The notes beneath the pieces are model-generated. The model ran no database searches and was not told the DNA's origin. It saw only the letters and a list, made by a program, of their open reading frames with translations. This document shows, in pieces, positions 36,660-43,328 of a DNA stretch of 64,000 nucleotides. This DNA is from Anaerotruncus sp. MC2020. GTDB taxonomy: Bacteria > Bacillota > Clostridia > Oscillospirales > Ruminococcaceae. The position numbers and the translations under genes were made by a program. How positions within the stretch are numbered: position 1 is the first letter of the stretch; every line of letters begins with the position of its first letter. Location of the stretch: assembly GCA_000701945.1 (NCBI GenBank), contig KL370840.1, positions 372,001 to 436,000 of the forward strand. The letters run 5' to 3'.

Positions 36660-36769
36660 TTTCTCATCTCCTGTCCATATAATTATACAACAGCCCCTCA
36701 TCATTGTCAATAATTGAGAATGATATTTCATGGCGGATTTTGTTATATTATTATTTTTTATAAAAAGGC

Positions 36770-36798
36770 TTGATTTTTTTTCTAAGAGATGATATAAT
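36770..36798 (+). promoter_or_regulatory. Promoter of the tRNA-Ser locus
   Basis: TTGATT (36770-36775), 17 bases, TATAAT (36793-36798). It sits 15 bases before a 40-base tRNA 5'-half and 183 bases before the intact tRNA. Nothing else recognisable lies between smpB and this site. Confidence 0.75.
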
Positions 36799-36813
36799 AT
36801 ATTAGTAAATTTT

Positions 36814-36853
36814 GCAGTGGTATCGAAGTGGTCATAACGGACATGACTCGAAA
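36814..36853 (+). repeat. Orphan 5' half of tRNA-Ser (duplicate)
   Basis: Forty bases identical to the 5' half of the intact tRNA-Ser at 36982-37021, ending exactly after the anticodon loop CTCGAAA. The following 128 bases are unrelated to tRNA. It is probably the original 5' half left after an earlier integration. Confidence 0.85.
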
Positions 36854-36939
36854 CATAGTCGTTTTTGAGCTTGCCGCACTTTGATTTTTCCCTGTTCTGC
36901 GTGGTTTCGGCGGTGTTCGCAGTTGCGTTTGTAATTGGC

Positions 36940-36960
36940 TTTCTCGCAGTTTTCTCGCAG
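36940..36960 (+). repeat. Integrase arm-site-like repeats, left of the tRNA
   Basis: Two tandem copies of TTTCTCGCAG. The same motif recurs near the integrase (37167-37181, inverted) and four times before attR (53130-53179). Confidence 0.55.
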
Positions 36961-36981
36961 TTTTATAGTTAAATTAAATAC

Positions 36982-37070
36982 GCAGTGGTATCGAAGTGGT
37001 CATAACGGACATGACTCGAAATCATGATGCCCCTTGAGGGACGTGGGTTCGAATCCCACCCACTGCGCCA
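36982..37070 (+). tRNA. tRNA-Ser(CGA)
   Basis: 89 bases including encoded CCA. The acceptor stem is GCAGTGG/CCACTGC with discriminator G. The anticodon stem CATGA/TCATG has the loop CTCGAAA, so the anticodon is CGA (reads UCG). The long variable arm (GCCCCTTGAGGGAC) is class II, as expected for serine. The T arm is GTGGG-TTCGAAT-CCCAC. Its 3' part is duplicated at 53255 as attR. Confidence 0.95.
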
Positions 37071-37126
37071 AGCCAAATGCGGAGTATTCCGCGTAGTTCC
37101 GCCTTTTCGAGAGGCGGAACTTTTTT
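37015..37126 (+). repeat. attL: 112-bp direct repeat from the anticodon loop to the tRNA terminator
   Basis: Identical to 53255-53366 except one base (T at 37094, A at 53334). It begins at CTCGAAA, the complete anticodon loop, and includes the terminator downstream of the tRNA. Confidence 0.93.
37095..37126 (+). terminator. Terminator of tRNA-Ser
   Basis: GTTCCGCC and GGCGGAAC with loop TTTTCGAGA, then six T. A second copy is at 53335-53366. Confidence 0.85.
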
Positions 37127-37166
37127 GTTATAGCGCAGTTGCTTGCATAATGACCGACTTGTTTTT

Positions 37167-37181
37167 TGCGAGAAAACTGCA
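37167..37181 (-). repeat. Inverted integrase arm-site-like copy
   Basis: TGCAGTTTTCTCGCA on the minus strand, 20 bases after the integrase stop. Confidence 0.5.
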
Positions 37182-37199
37182 ATTGCCTTTCAGTTTATG

Positions 37200-38402
37200 T
37201 TATACGGCTGTTGATTCGTTTGAGAGTGCTTTAGCAATCGCCTCCGCACTCAGCTTCTTGCTTTCGCTGTCCACATGGCTGTACACGTTGCTGGTCGTAC
37301 CTATGTCGCTGTGACCGAGCCACTCCTGTATCAGCTTCATCTGCACTCCGTTGGCGAGAAGTAAGCTGGCACAACTGTGCCGCAGGTCATGGAAGCGTAT
37401 CTTCCGCAGACCGTTCTTGCGGAGCACTATCGGGAAGTGGTCCGATACATAGTTGGGACGTATCAGCTCTCCCACAGCGTCTACGCAGATGTAGTCCTCG
37501 TACTTCTTGCAGTATCCTCTGCCGAATGCCTTCTTCATTTCTGCCTGATGCTCACGCTCGGCGATGAGTGCCTGCTCGACTACAGGTATCAGCGGAAGCG
37601 TTCTGTACGACGATTTCGTTTTCATTACATCGTAACCTGCAACTCCGTCCTCGTCCTGCAACACCTTGTGCTTGATGCTTATGGTCTTGCCTACGAAGTC
37701 CACCGCCGACCATTTCAGCCCGATGACCTCGCTTTGGCGGAGTCCATAGTATGCAGCTATAACGATGACGATGTGCAGCGGATCGTCCTTTGTGCAGTCG
37801 ATGAGCTGCTTTATCTCCTCAGCGTTATAGTAGTTTCCGATGAACTGCACCGACTTCGGGCGGTCAGCCTGATCGACAGGATTTGTCGGAATTATACGAC
37901 GCTTCATTGCAGACTTGAATGCAAGGTGCAGGAGCGAATGGTGCCGCTGACAGCTTGTGCCCTTCAGTCCTTTGGCTCTGAGGTAAGCGTAGTACTCGTT
38001 TATCTCGTCGCCGGTTATCTCCTTGACCTTTATCTTCATCTTCTTGAAGAATGGTATCATGTGTACGTCCATGTACCGCTTGTAGCTTGTGTATGTGGAC
38101 TTCGTGATGTTGCCCTTGTAGGACTCCAGCCACTCCGCAAGGTAGTCCTCAACACGCATATCAGCTATGCGGTTACGCTCCTTGTCGGCTCTCGACATAC
38201 CTTCGTGCAGGTACTGGTCACCAAGATTGTACTGCTCCAACACCTCGTTCAGACGGTGGTTGGCTTCGGTCTTGGTGCCTTTCTTTGCGTCCAGTCCGAG
38301 GGAGCGCCACTTTTCGTGACGCTTACCGTCGGCATCGTATAAGTTTATAACGGCATACCATTTGCCGCTTTTCTCGGCCAAATGTCCTGTGGTTATTTTC
38401 AT
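37200..38402 (-). CDS. int: Tyrosine recombinase (integrase)
   Basis: 400 residues from the ATG at 38402 (AAAGGAGG upstream; an ATG two codons earlier abuts the site). N-terminal arm-binding region, then a SAM-like core-binding domain (LAEWLESYKGNITKSTYTSYK), then the catalytic domain with R in YYGLRQSEVIGLKW, H-x-x-R in FHDLRHSCASL, LGHSDIGTTSNVYSH and the nucleophile Tyr. It lies at the tRNA end of the element. A truncated near-identical copy lies at 53859. Confidence 0.95.
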   Translation of the reverse strand: MKITTGHLAEKSGKWYAVINLYDADGKRHEKWRSLGLDAKKGTKTEANHRLNEVLEQYNLGDQYLHEGMSRADKERNRIADMRVEDYLAEWLESYKGNITKSTYTSYKRYMDVHMIPFFKKMKIKVKEITGDEINEYYAYLRAKGLKGTSCQRHHSLLHLAFKSAMKRRIIPTNPVDQADRPKSVQFIGNYYNAEEIKQLIDCTKDDPLHIVIVIAAYYGLRQSEVIGLKWSAVDFVGKTISIKHKVLQDEDGVAGYDVMKTKSSYRTLPLIPVVEQALIAEREHQAEMKKAFGRGYCKKYEDYICVDAVGELIRPNYVSDHFPIVLRKNGLRKIRFHDLRHSCASLLLANGVQMKLIQEWLGHSDIGTTSNVYSHVDSESKKLSAEAIAKALSNESTAV

Positions 38403-38497
38403 TGGCATCCTCCTTTCAATTCCCAAATCGTTCCTTATCGTGACTTTCGTCACGACAACAATACCACACTTCTCTCGAAAAATCCATACCTTTCACC

Positions 38498-38713
38498 TCA
38501 TTTCGGCAGAAGCACTAAATAGTTTCTCTCGTTTCGGCAGAAGTCAACAAGAGCGGGCTTCGGAATAATTATCTTCTTGCCCAGTCTTATCGCTCCGATA
38601 CTTCCATTTTTCACGAGCTCGTAAGCCTGATTCTTTCCAATGCGGAGCAGCTTTGCTGCCTCTGGGACAGTCAGCACGTCCGGTTCGTTTCTGAACATTT
38701 CTGTATATCTCAT
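38498..38713 (-). CDS. xis: Excisionase-like helix-turn-helix protein
   Basis: 71 residues with a MerR/excisionase-type helix-turn-helix: VLTVPEAAKLLRIGKNQAYELVKNG, then IRLGKKIIIPKPALVDF. AGGAGG precedes the ATG. It is directly upstream of the integrase on the same strand, as expected for a directionality factor. Confidence 0.88.
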   Translation of the reverse strand: MRYTEMFRNEPDVLTVPEAAKLLRIGKNQAYELVKNGSIGAIRLGKKIIIPKPALVDFCRNERNYLVLLPK

Positions 38714-38870
38714 TCGTTCCTCCTGTTATTATTTCGCTTGTGTTTCTCGTATGATCTGCATTGTTCATTTTAACTTTCTCCTTTTGAATTATTAAGAGAG
38801 CGGTGGTTAGCCGCTCCCTTTGATACGAAAATGGGTACGGTGTTTTACCGTACTCTCTCCATTTGATTTG

Positions 38871-39149
38871 TTATTTCAGGTTCTCGCTCCTGCCGAACAT
38901 CACATCTATTATCAGTTCGGTGCAGTCACGGAAGCCTTGTATGTAGCTTTCAGCTACCAATGTCTCGGACAACATTCCCTGCATATCCGTTATGTTGTTG
39001 AGTAGCTTCTTATCGTCAGCTGACAGTCGTTTCTCCAGTCTGTCGCACATCTCGAGGAGCTCCAGACTTCGCTTTGCATAATCGGAGTCCTTCCTCACAT
39101 CGTGCTGACACGGTATGACGTTCCCGTAATACAGATCCTGCAACTTCAT
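38871..39149 (-). CDS. Small DUF6809-like protein
   Basis: 92 residues from the ATG at 39149, which follows AGGAGGTGA by 8 bases. MKLQDLYYGNVIPCQHDVRKDSDYAKRS is typical of a small helical family found in Firmicute mobile elements (DUF6809, from memory). Helical with a leucine heptad pattern. Function unknown. Confidence 0.7.
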   Translation of the reverse strand: MKLQDLYYGNVIPCQHDVRKDSDYAKRSLELLEMCDRLEKRLSADDKKLLNNITDMQGMLSETLVAESYIQGFRDCTELIIDVMFGRSENLK

Positions 39150-39253
39150 CGCCGCGGTCACCTCCTGACCAACAATCATACCACAGCTTCCAGTCGAAAT
39201 CCATTCATCAGAACCACTGAATGTTCGCTGTTGATACTGAGCAGAAGCACTAC

Positions 39254-39818
39254 AAGGGTATTGGCTTTCACGATACCCTTATTGCAAAGGATGTCACGTT
39301 TGGTGACATCCTTTGGTGATTGAGACGCCGTCACGTTTCGTTACTTCGTCTACTGACCGAACGAATCGTTCTGTCAGCTCATACCTTCCAATATGGATGA
39401 TTTGAAGGCGCTGCCATTTTGGCAACACCTGTCGGTACTGTACAATCTGTTCGGTACCAGCAAAGGGATGAACGGTTCGTTCACACCCGCCCCGAATCAG
39501 GGCGAGTTCAGTACGGTGAACGCCTCGTTCACCGTGAGCTACCGTCGTGTTTCCATACATCAGCTCAGTCCGTTTTGGACACCCCTTTGCTGCCCCTGCG
39601 ATTCGCCGACTCAGGTGGCGAGGTGGCGATTCACCACCCCATCGTCGTGACGGGATATTACATCCCGCCATAACGAATGTCCATTATGGGAACTCTATCC
39701 TGAGCTGGGAATGAGTGCAGTTCTGTTTCGGACTTCAAGTACCGTTACGGTAGCCCAGCTACGAATAATAACTCACGGACGTTTTATCCCTGAGTTAGTT
39801 GAGTCCCTGATTCAGGGA
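39254..39818. repeat. Non-coding tract packed with short hairpins
   Basis: The 677 bases between the small gene and the relaxase hold no convincing gene but at least ten inverted repeats: AAGGGTAT (39254/39273), a 12-bp stem AAAGGATGTCAC (39286/39303), CTGACcGAACG (39353/39367), TGCCA (39412/39420), TGAACG (39469/39478), ACGGTGAACG (39513/39526), CGGGAT (39651/39662), CCATAA (39668/39684), TACCG (39740/39748) enclosed by AGCTGGG (39703/39754), and TCCCTG (39804/39813). Many have 3-base loops, and the unit GAACG-N3-CGTTC occurs three times. It may be a single-strand replication origin or a structured RNA. Confidence 0.75.
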
Positions 39819-39826
39819 GTCATAGC

Positions 39827-41155
39827 TTATCCCATGTGTATTCCGTGAGCTTCCTTTCGCTCTCGTTCCTCGGCGAGTGCCTTGCGGTCAACGTGCTCAC
39901 GTGCGTATTCGGTATCGTCAGTAGGCTCAGACTCGTCCTCGATTATCGAAGCCACAGCAGCAATGCCACCGATGATATCAGGTGCAGCACTTCTATCAGC
40001 ACCACCAGTCGAAGCAGTCTGAAGCCGTGACTTCTGCTCTGCTCTTCGGAGCATTTCAGCTGCGATAAGGTCTGCTCGTTCAGACTCCCAGCCTGTGATA
40101 CGAGTTCCTTCGCCGCCTGATCCAGCTTCGACACCTCTGCCGTCACGTTCTGTGACGTCTGCTCCTGTATCTCCTTTCCCTGTTCCAGCAGCTGATTGTA
40201 TATCGTCTGCTGATTTCGCAGGTACCGTTCCATCTGTGCATATGTCATTGTCTCGTCTGTCTGAGCCTTGACTTCGAACAGCGTATCTGTCAGAAGCTTC
40301 AGCTGTGATATCAACGCCAGCCAGTTGTGTTCCTGGACGCAGACCATAGTTGGTATGTCCTGTGTCTCCTCCAAATTCTGCTTGGAGGCTTCTTTCGCTT
40401 CTTCGTATTTCGAACTCATATTCCATATTCTCCTTTCTGTATTTCGCTTCGTGAAGCTTGTTGTCGCGGCATCTCCTGCCGTTGGGACAGGTGTATGTGA
40501 TGTACTTTCTGCTGTCCTCCCACTTGACATCGTAGCCACACTGCTTCATATAGAAGCGGAATTGTTTCTTTGACTTTGCTCTTTTCATGACCATGTCTAT
40601 TGTATTGATGAGATTCATTTTCCAGCTCTCACCTCGCATTGCAACACGGTACTCACCGTTAGTGATACCGTTGCTCTGCTTGTGAATCTCAGGTTTGCTG
40701 AGAGTTGTCACTCCGTACTTCTGACAAATTTCATCGCTGAGCTGCCGTAGGTCTTGCAGTGTGAACTTGTTTGAGTGGTACTTCAAACCTGTCTCAGCAT
40801 TAACTGCGTTGAGCACAAAATGTGAGTGAACGTGTTCAGCGTCGTTGTGAGTTGCGACTACAACTTCGTGACCTTTGAACGCTCGCTCTGCAAACTCAAC
40901 AGCTATCTTGTGAGCAAGTGCAGGCTCTATCTTGTAGCCGCTTGGGTGCGACTGTACGAAGTGATAGTAACGAATGCCGTCAGTCTTGCCGTACATCTCT
41001 CTTGTATTTTGGAATTCTTGATAGGCTGTGGGCAGCGAACAGTTGAGAGCCGTCACGAACTTTTTATTCTCGGTCTTGTCATCGCGGCAGATGTAGTCCA
41101 GACTTTTCTTGCCGCCGCCACCACCTTTTGTACTAATAGCTGTGACCGTCGCCAC
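39827..41155 (-). CDS. mobA: Relaxase / mobilization nuclease (MOBP-type)
   Basis: 442 residues with a GTG start (41155) sharing a base with the mobC stop (TAGTG). The nicking tyrosine is probably Y21 in KSLDYICRDD. The metal motif is H103-N-D-A-E-H108-V-H110 (HNDAEHVHSHF). The N-terminal 170 residues are the relaxase domain (PF03432 type). The rest is polar, low-complexity and overlaps another gene, which may explain its composition. It would nick oriT and pilot the strand during transfer by a helper conjugation system. Confidence 0.92.
   Translation of the reverse strand: MATVTAISTKGGGGGKKSLDYICRDDKTENKKFVTALNCSLPTAYQEFQNTREMYGKTDGIRYYHFVQSHPSGYKIEPALAHKIAVEFAERAFKGHEVVVATHNDAEHVHSHFVLNAVNAETGLKYHSNKFTLQDLRQLSDEICQKYGVTTLSKPEIHKQSNGITNGEYRVAMRGESWKMNLINTIDMVMKRAKSKKQFRFYMKQCGYDVKWEDSRKYITYTCPNGRRCRDNKLHEAKYRKENMEYEFEIRRSERSLQAEFGGDTGHTNYGLRPGTQLAGVDITAEASDRYAVRSQGSDRRDNDICTDGTVPAKSADDIQSAAGTGKGDTGADVTERDGRGVEAGSGGEGTRITGWESERADLIAAEMLRRAEQKSRLQTASTGGADRSAAPDIIGGIAAVASIIEDESEPTDDTEYAREHVDRKALAEERERKEAHGIHMG
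39943..40419 (-). CDS. MobB-like membrane coiled-coil protein encoded inside mobA
   Basis: 158 residues in a different frame within the 3' half of the relaxase gene. AGGAG lies 10 bases before the ATG at 40419. The product begins MSSKYEEAKEASKQNLEE, is strongly helical with coiled-coil heptads (residues 40-125), and ends with a membrane helix (LLRLVVLIEVLHLISSVALLLWL). ColE1- and RSF1010-type mobilization genes have the same arrangement, with mobB inside mobA and a membrane-anchored product. By analogy it would link the relaxosome to the membrane. The frame is clean and protein-like, unlike other shadow frames here. Confidence 0.82.
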   Translation of the reverse strand: MSSKYEEAKEASKQNLEETQDIPTMVCVQEHNWLALISQLKLLTDTLFEVKAQTDETMTYAQMERYLRNQQTIYNQLLEQGKEIQEQTSQNVTAEVSKLDQAAKELVSQAGSLNEQTLSQLKCSEEQSRSHGFRLLRLVVLIEVLHLISSVALLLWLR

Positions 41156-41466
41156 TACTTCACCTCCCGTAAGAGCTGACCTATCAGCTCCGTGACCTTC
41201 CTGTGCTCGTCGAGGAGCGGCTGGAAGTTCACGGCGGTCAGCCTGTCCATATTCGCAAGTGTAGCTATCTGATTCAGGTTTCGACCGATAGCTTTCTGCT
41301 GCCGAACTATCTCATCGATGCCGTTGGCAACAACGATTTTCTTGCCCAGAGCACTCCGCATTACGAAGTCATTCAGCCTTAAGCCGTGCCTCTCAGCCAG
41401 TTCATGGATACGTCTGCTTTCTTCCTCTGTGCAGCGTATCGCTATGGTTGCGTTTCTCCGTCTCAT
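41155..41466 (-). CDS. mobC: MobC-like relaxosome accessory protein
   Basis: 103 residues. An N-terminal ribbon-helix-helix-like part (NATIAIRCTEEESRRIHELAERHGLRLNDFVMRSAL) is followed by the MobC core (EIVRQQKAIGRNLNQIATLAN). It binds oriT and helps the relaxase. AGGAGG precedes the ATG; its stop overlaps the relaxase start. Confidence 0.9.
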   Translation of the reverse strand: MRRRNATIAIRCTEEESRRIHELAERHGLRLNDFVMRSALGKKIVVANGIDEIVRQQKAIGRNLNQIATLANMDRLTAVNFQPLLDEHRKVTELIGQLLREVK

Positions 41467-41810
41467 AGAATCCCTCCTTTTCTTCCGTTTTGTAAAATGT
41501 TTCAGCGTGCCGACAATTATACTTCCTGTCCGTAAGGACTATGCGGAGGCACAATTGGGAGCGGCGGCTCGCCGTAAGTGGGTTCGGGCTTCTGCCCGAC
41601 AAGCAAAGGCGGCAGGCGGAATGCCGGCAGCTATGCTTGCCAACCCAGTGGGGTTGATTTTTCTCGGGTACCGCCACTTTTCCCTCTGCCATTAGTATCT
41701 GTGCGGTATCGCCACACACGCTCCACGTTGCGCCACAATCGCTTTTATCGCCGCAGGTGGGGTAACTACCCGATTTCTGTATCGGCGGCAAATATTGGCG
41801 TTTTTGTGCC
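41467..41810 (-). other. Candidate oriT region upstream of mobC
   Basis: 344 non-coding bases between the RepA-like gene and mobC, the standard place for oriT. They contain several small inverted repeats, for example CCAACCCagtGGGGTTG around 41640-41657, GGGCttctGCCC (41587-41598), GCCGGCA (41622-41628), and GCGG/CCGC motifs. I could not fix a nick site. Confidence 0.45.
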
Positions 41811-43001
41811 TCACGGCTGAAACGGCTCGACTTCAATACCTTGCTCCGCTAACTTTTCTGTGATTCGGTTCGCTGCCCACTCAATAAGTTTATCACCAAC
41901 AGGGACAGCAATTGTTTTAACATCACTGGCAGAGGGAGTATCGGTTTGCGAAGATATATCAGCGTTTGAAGACGTTTCAGGGACAGCAGGGGCACCACTT
42001 TCAGGGTACAGTAATTTACTGCCACTGCTGTCCCTATCAGCTTCGTAACGGACACAGATACTGCGAGTGCCGTTACTTTTTGTTTTGCCATAGCTGATTC
42101 CGAGCGAGTGAACTTCTTCATCGTGCTGCAATAGTTCTCGGTACATCCAGTTGTTTTTGAATTCCTCTGACGGAAACTTTTTGCATAACAGTTCACACAA
42201 CTCAGACGCACTTCCGCGGAACTCTTTTCGCTCCAGCATAAAATCATGTATCACAGACGGGAAGTTATCAGGCTTGTCCTCGGGCGGCTTGTCAAGCAGC
42301 TTCCACTTTGCTCCGTCCCTGATAACATTTATGTCGAGTGACGGAGCACCGCGACCGCTGATGTTCAGCACAGCATTCTTGCTGTCTCCGTTTCTCTGAA
42401 GTACAAGACAACCGTCTGATGCCCCGGGGATACCATTTGTACCAAGTATCATGTTGTTCGGATTGGAGTCCTGCTGCTTTCTGTTGTGATGAACAAGAAT
42501 AATTGCGATGCCTAACTCGTCAGCAATTGATTTAAGAGTTGACACGTCCTTGTAATCACTTCCGTACTTCATATCAACAGTATCGCGCACCTTTTGCAGA
42601 GTGTCAATGACTATCAGCTTCAGGTCTGAGAATGTTTCCTTGCACTTGCGAAGGTCATCTTCGAGACCGTTACCGAGAGTGTTGACAAGTAAAACGTATT
42701 GCAGGTTATCCGTCGGCTCATCTGTCAGCTCATACATTCGCGTCTGCAAATTGTCAGACGTATCTTCAAGTGCCATGTACACAACATGACCTTGTTCTGT
42801 TTTGCGTCCAAGAAACTTTTCACCTTTGGCAATCGCAAGACACATATCCATCATCATCCACGATTTACCTATCTTCGGATCACCTGACAGTACATGGAGT
42901 CCGGGATAGATCATTTCGTCAACAATGAATCGCCGTTTTTTCATCGGAGTGTTCATTATCTCTACGCTGCTTTTGAACTCGATTTCGATTCTTTTTGTCA
43001 A
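41811..43001 (-). CDS. RepA-like AAA ATPase / hexameric helicase
   Basis: 396 residues. It starts at a TTG (42999-43001) with AGGA 9 bases upstream; the next in-frame ATG is near residue 16. Walker A is GDPKIGKSW (40-48), Walker B LKLIVIDTL near 128, and VHHNRKQQ near 173. This is the RecA-fold family that includes RSF1010 RepA and is common in phage and plasmid replication regions. The C-terminus is Ser/Pro-rich. It is divergent to the polymerase gene, sharing a 327-bp control region, so it is a natural candidate to work with it in element replication. Confidence 0.85.
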   Translation of the reverse strand: MTKRIEIEFKSSVEIMNTPMKKRRFIVDEMIYPGLHVLSGDPKIGKSWMMMDMCLAIAKGEKFLGRKTEQGHVVYMALEDTSDNLQTRMYELTDEPTDNLQYVLLVNTLGNGLEDDLRKCKETFSDLKLIVIDTLQKVRDTVDMKYGSDYKDVSTLKSIADELGIAIILVHHNRKQQDSNPNNMILGTNGIPGASDGCLVLQRNGDSKNAVLNISGRGAPSLDINVIRDGAKWKLLDKPPEDKPDNFPSVIHDFMLERKEFRGSASELCELLCKKFPSEEFKNNWMYRELLQHDEEVHSLGISYGKTKSNGTRSICVRYEADRDSSGSKLLYPESGAPAVPETSSNADISSQTDTPSASDVKTIAVPVGDKLIEWAANRITEKLAEQGIEVEPFQP

Positions 43002-43020
43002 TAAAAATCATCCTTTCTTC

Positions 43021-43045
43021 ATAAAAATGTGGGAGCAGTATCCTT
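43021..43045 (+). repeat. 25-bp direct repeat, copy 1
   Basis: ATAAAAATGTGGGAGCAGTATCCTT (25 bases) is repeated perfectly at 43255-43279. This copy lies 19 bases from the RepA-like start. Confidence 0.9.
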
Positions 43046-43196
43046 TATGCAAATCGACCTGTTTTTTCATAAGTTTTTGACTGCTCTGAAACATTTTCCG
43101 AAACACAAATTCATTTTTATGAGAACTGACCTTTTCTCACTAAATTATAAAAACAGCTGCACCGCCCATAGAATAGAGCTTTACAGACATTTCATC

Positions 43197-43223
43197 TCAA
43201 AACTGTTATAATGACAGTTTTGA
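43197..43223. promoter_or_regulatory. Inverted repeat enclosing a -10 box in the divergent region
   Basis: TCAAAACTGT (43197-43206) and ACAGTTTTGA (43214-43223) form a perfect 10-bp inverted repeat around TATAATG (43207-43213). It looks like an operator over a promoter reading toward the polymerase gene. No perfect -35 box is seen. Confidence 0.65.
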
Positions 43224-43254
43224 ATGATTTTCAGTCAAAAATGAGTGTTTCGGA

Positions 43255-43279
43255 ATAAAAATGTGGGAGCAGTATCCTT
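43255..43279 (+). repeat. 25-bp direct repeat, copy 2
   Basis: Perfect copy of 43021-43045, in the same orientation, 49 bases before the polymerase ATG. It could be an iteron for the RepA-like protein, a promoter element or a leader element. Confidence 0.9.
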
Positions 43280-43328
43280 ATTGCATTTTGGTATGTTTTG
43301 TGATACAATTATTGCAGGTGGTAAGATC

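Noticed and set aside
36814-36853. A further tRNA gene upstream
   Set aside because: It ends after the anticodon loop and cannot form acceptor or T stems.
39294-39671. 125-codon minus-strand frame and plus-strand frames in the hairpin tract
   Set aside because: No family, no ribosome site, and the sequence is dominated by inverted repeats; I treat the tract as non-coding.
39254-39818. CRISPR array
   Set aside because: The repeats are short palindromes of differing sequence and spacing, not identical repeats with regular spacers. No cas gene is in the window.
41402-41836. 144-codon minus-strand frame over the oriT-like tract
   Set aside because: It overlaps mobC and the RepA-like gene in a non-coding frame, and the product is Cys/Arg/Ser-rich without pattern.
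41849-42247. 132-codon frame inside the RepA-like gene
   Set aside because: Unlike the mobB frame it has no ribosome site, no domain pattern and low-quality composition.
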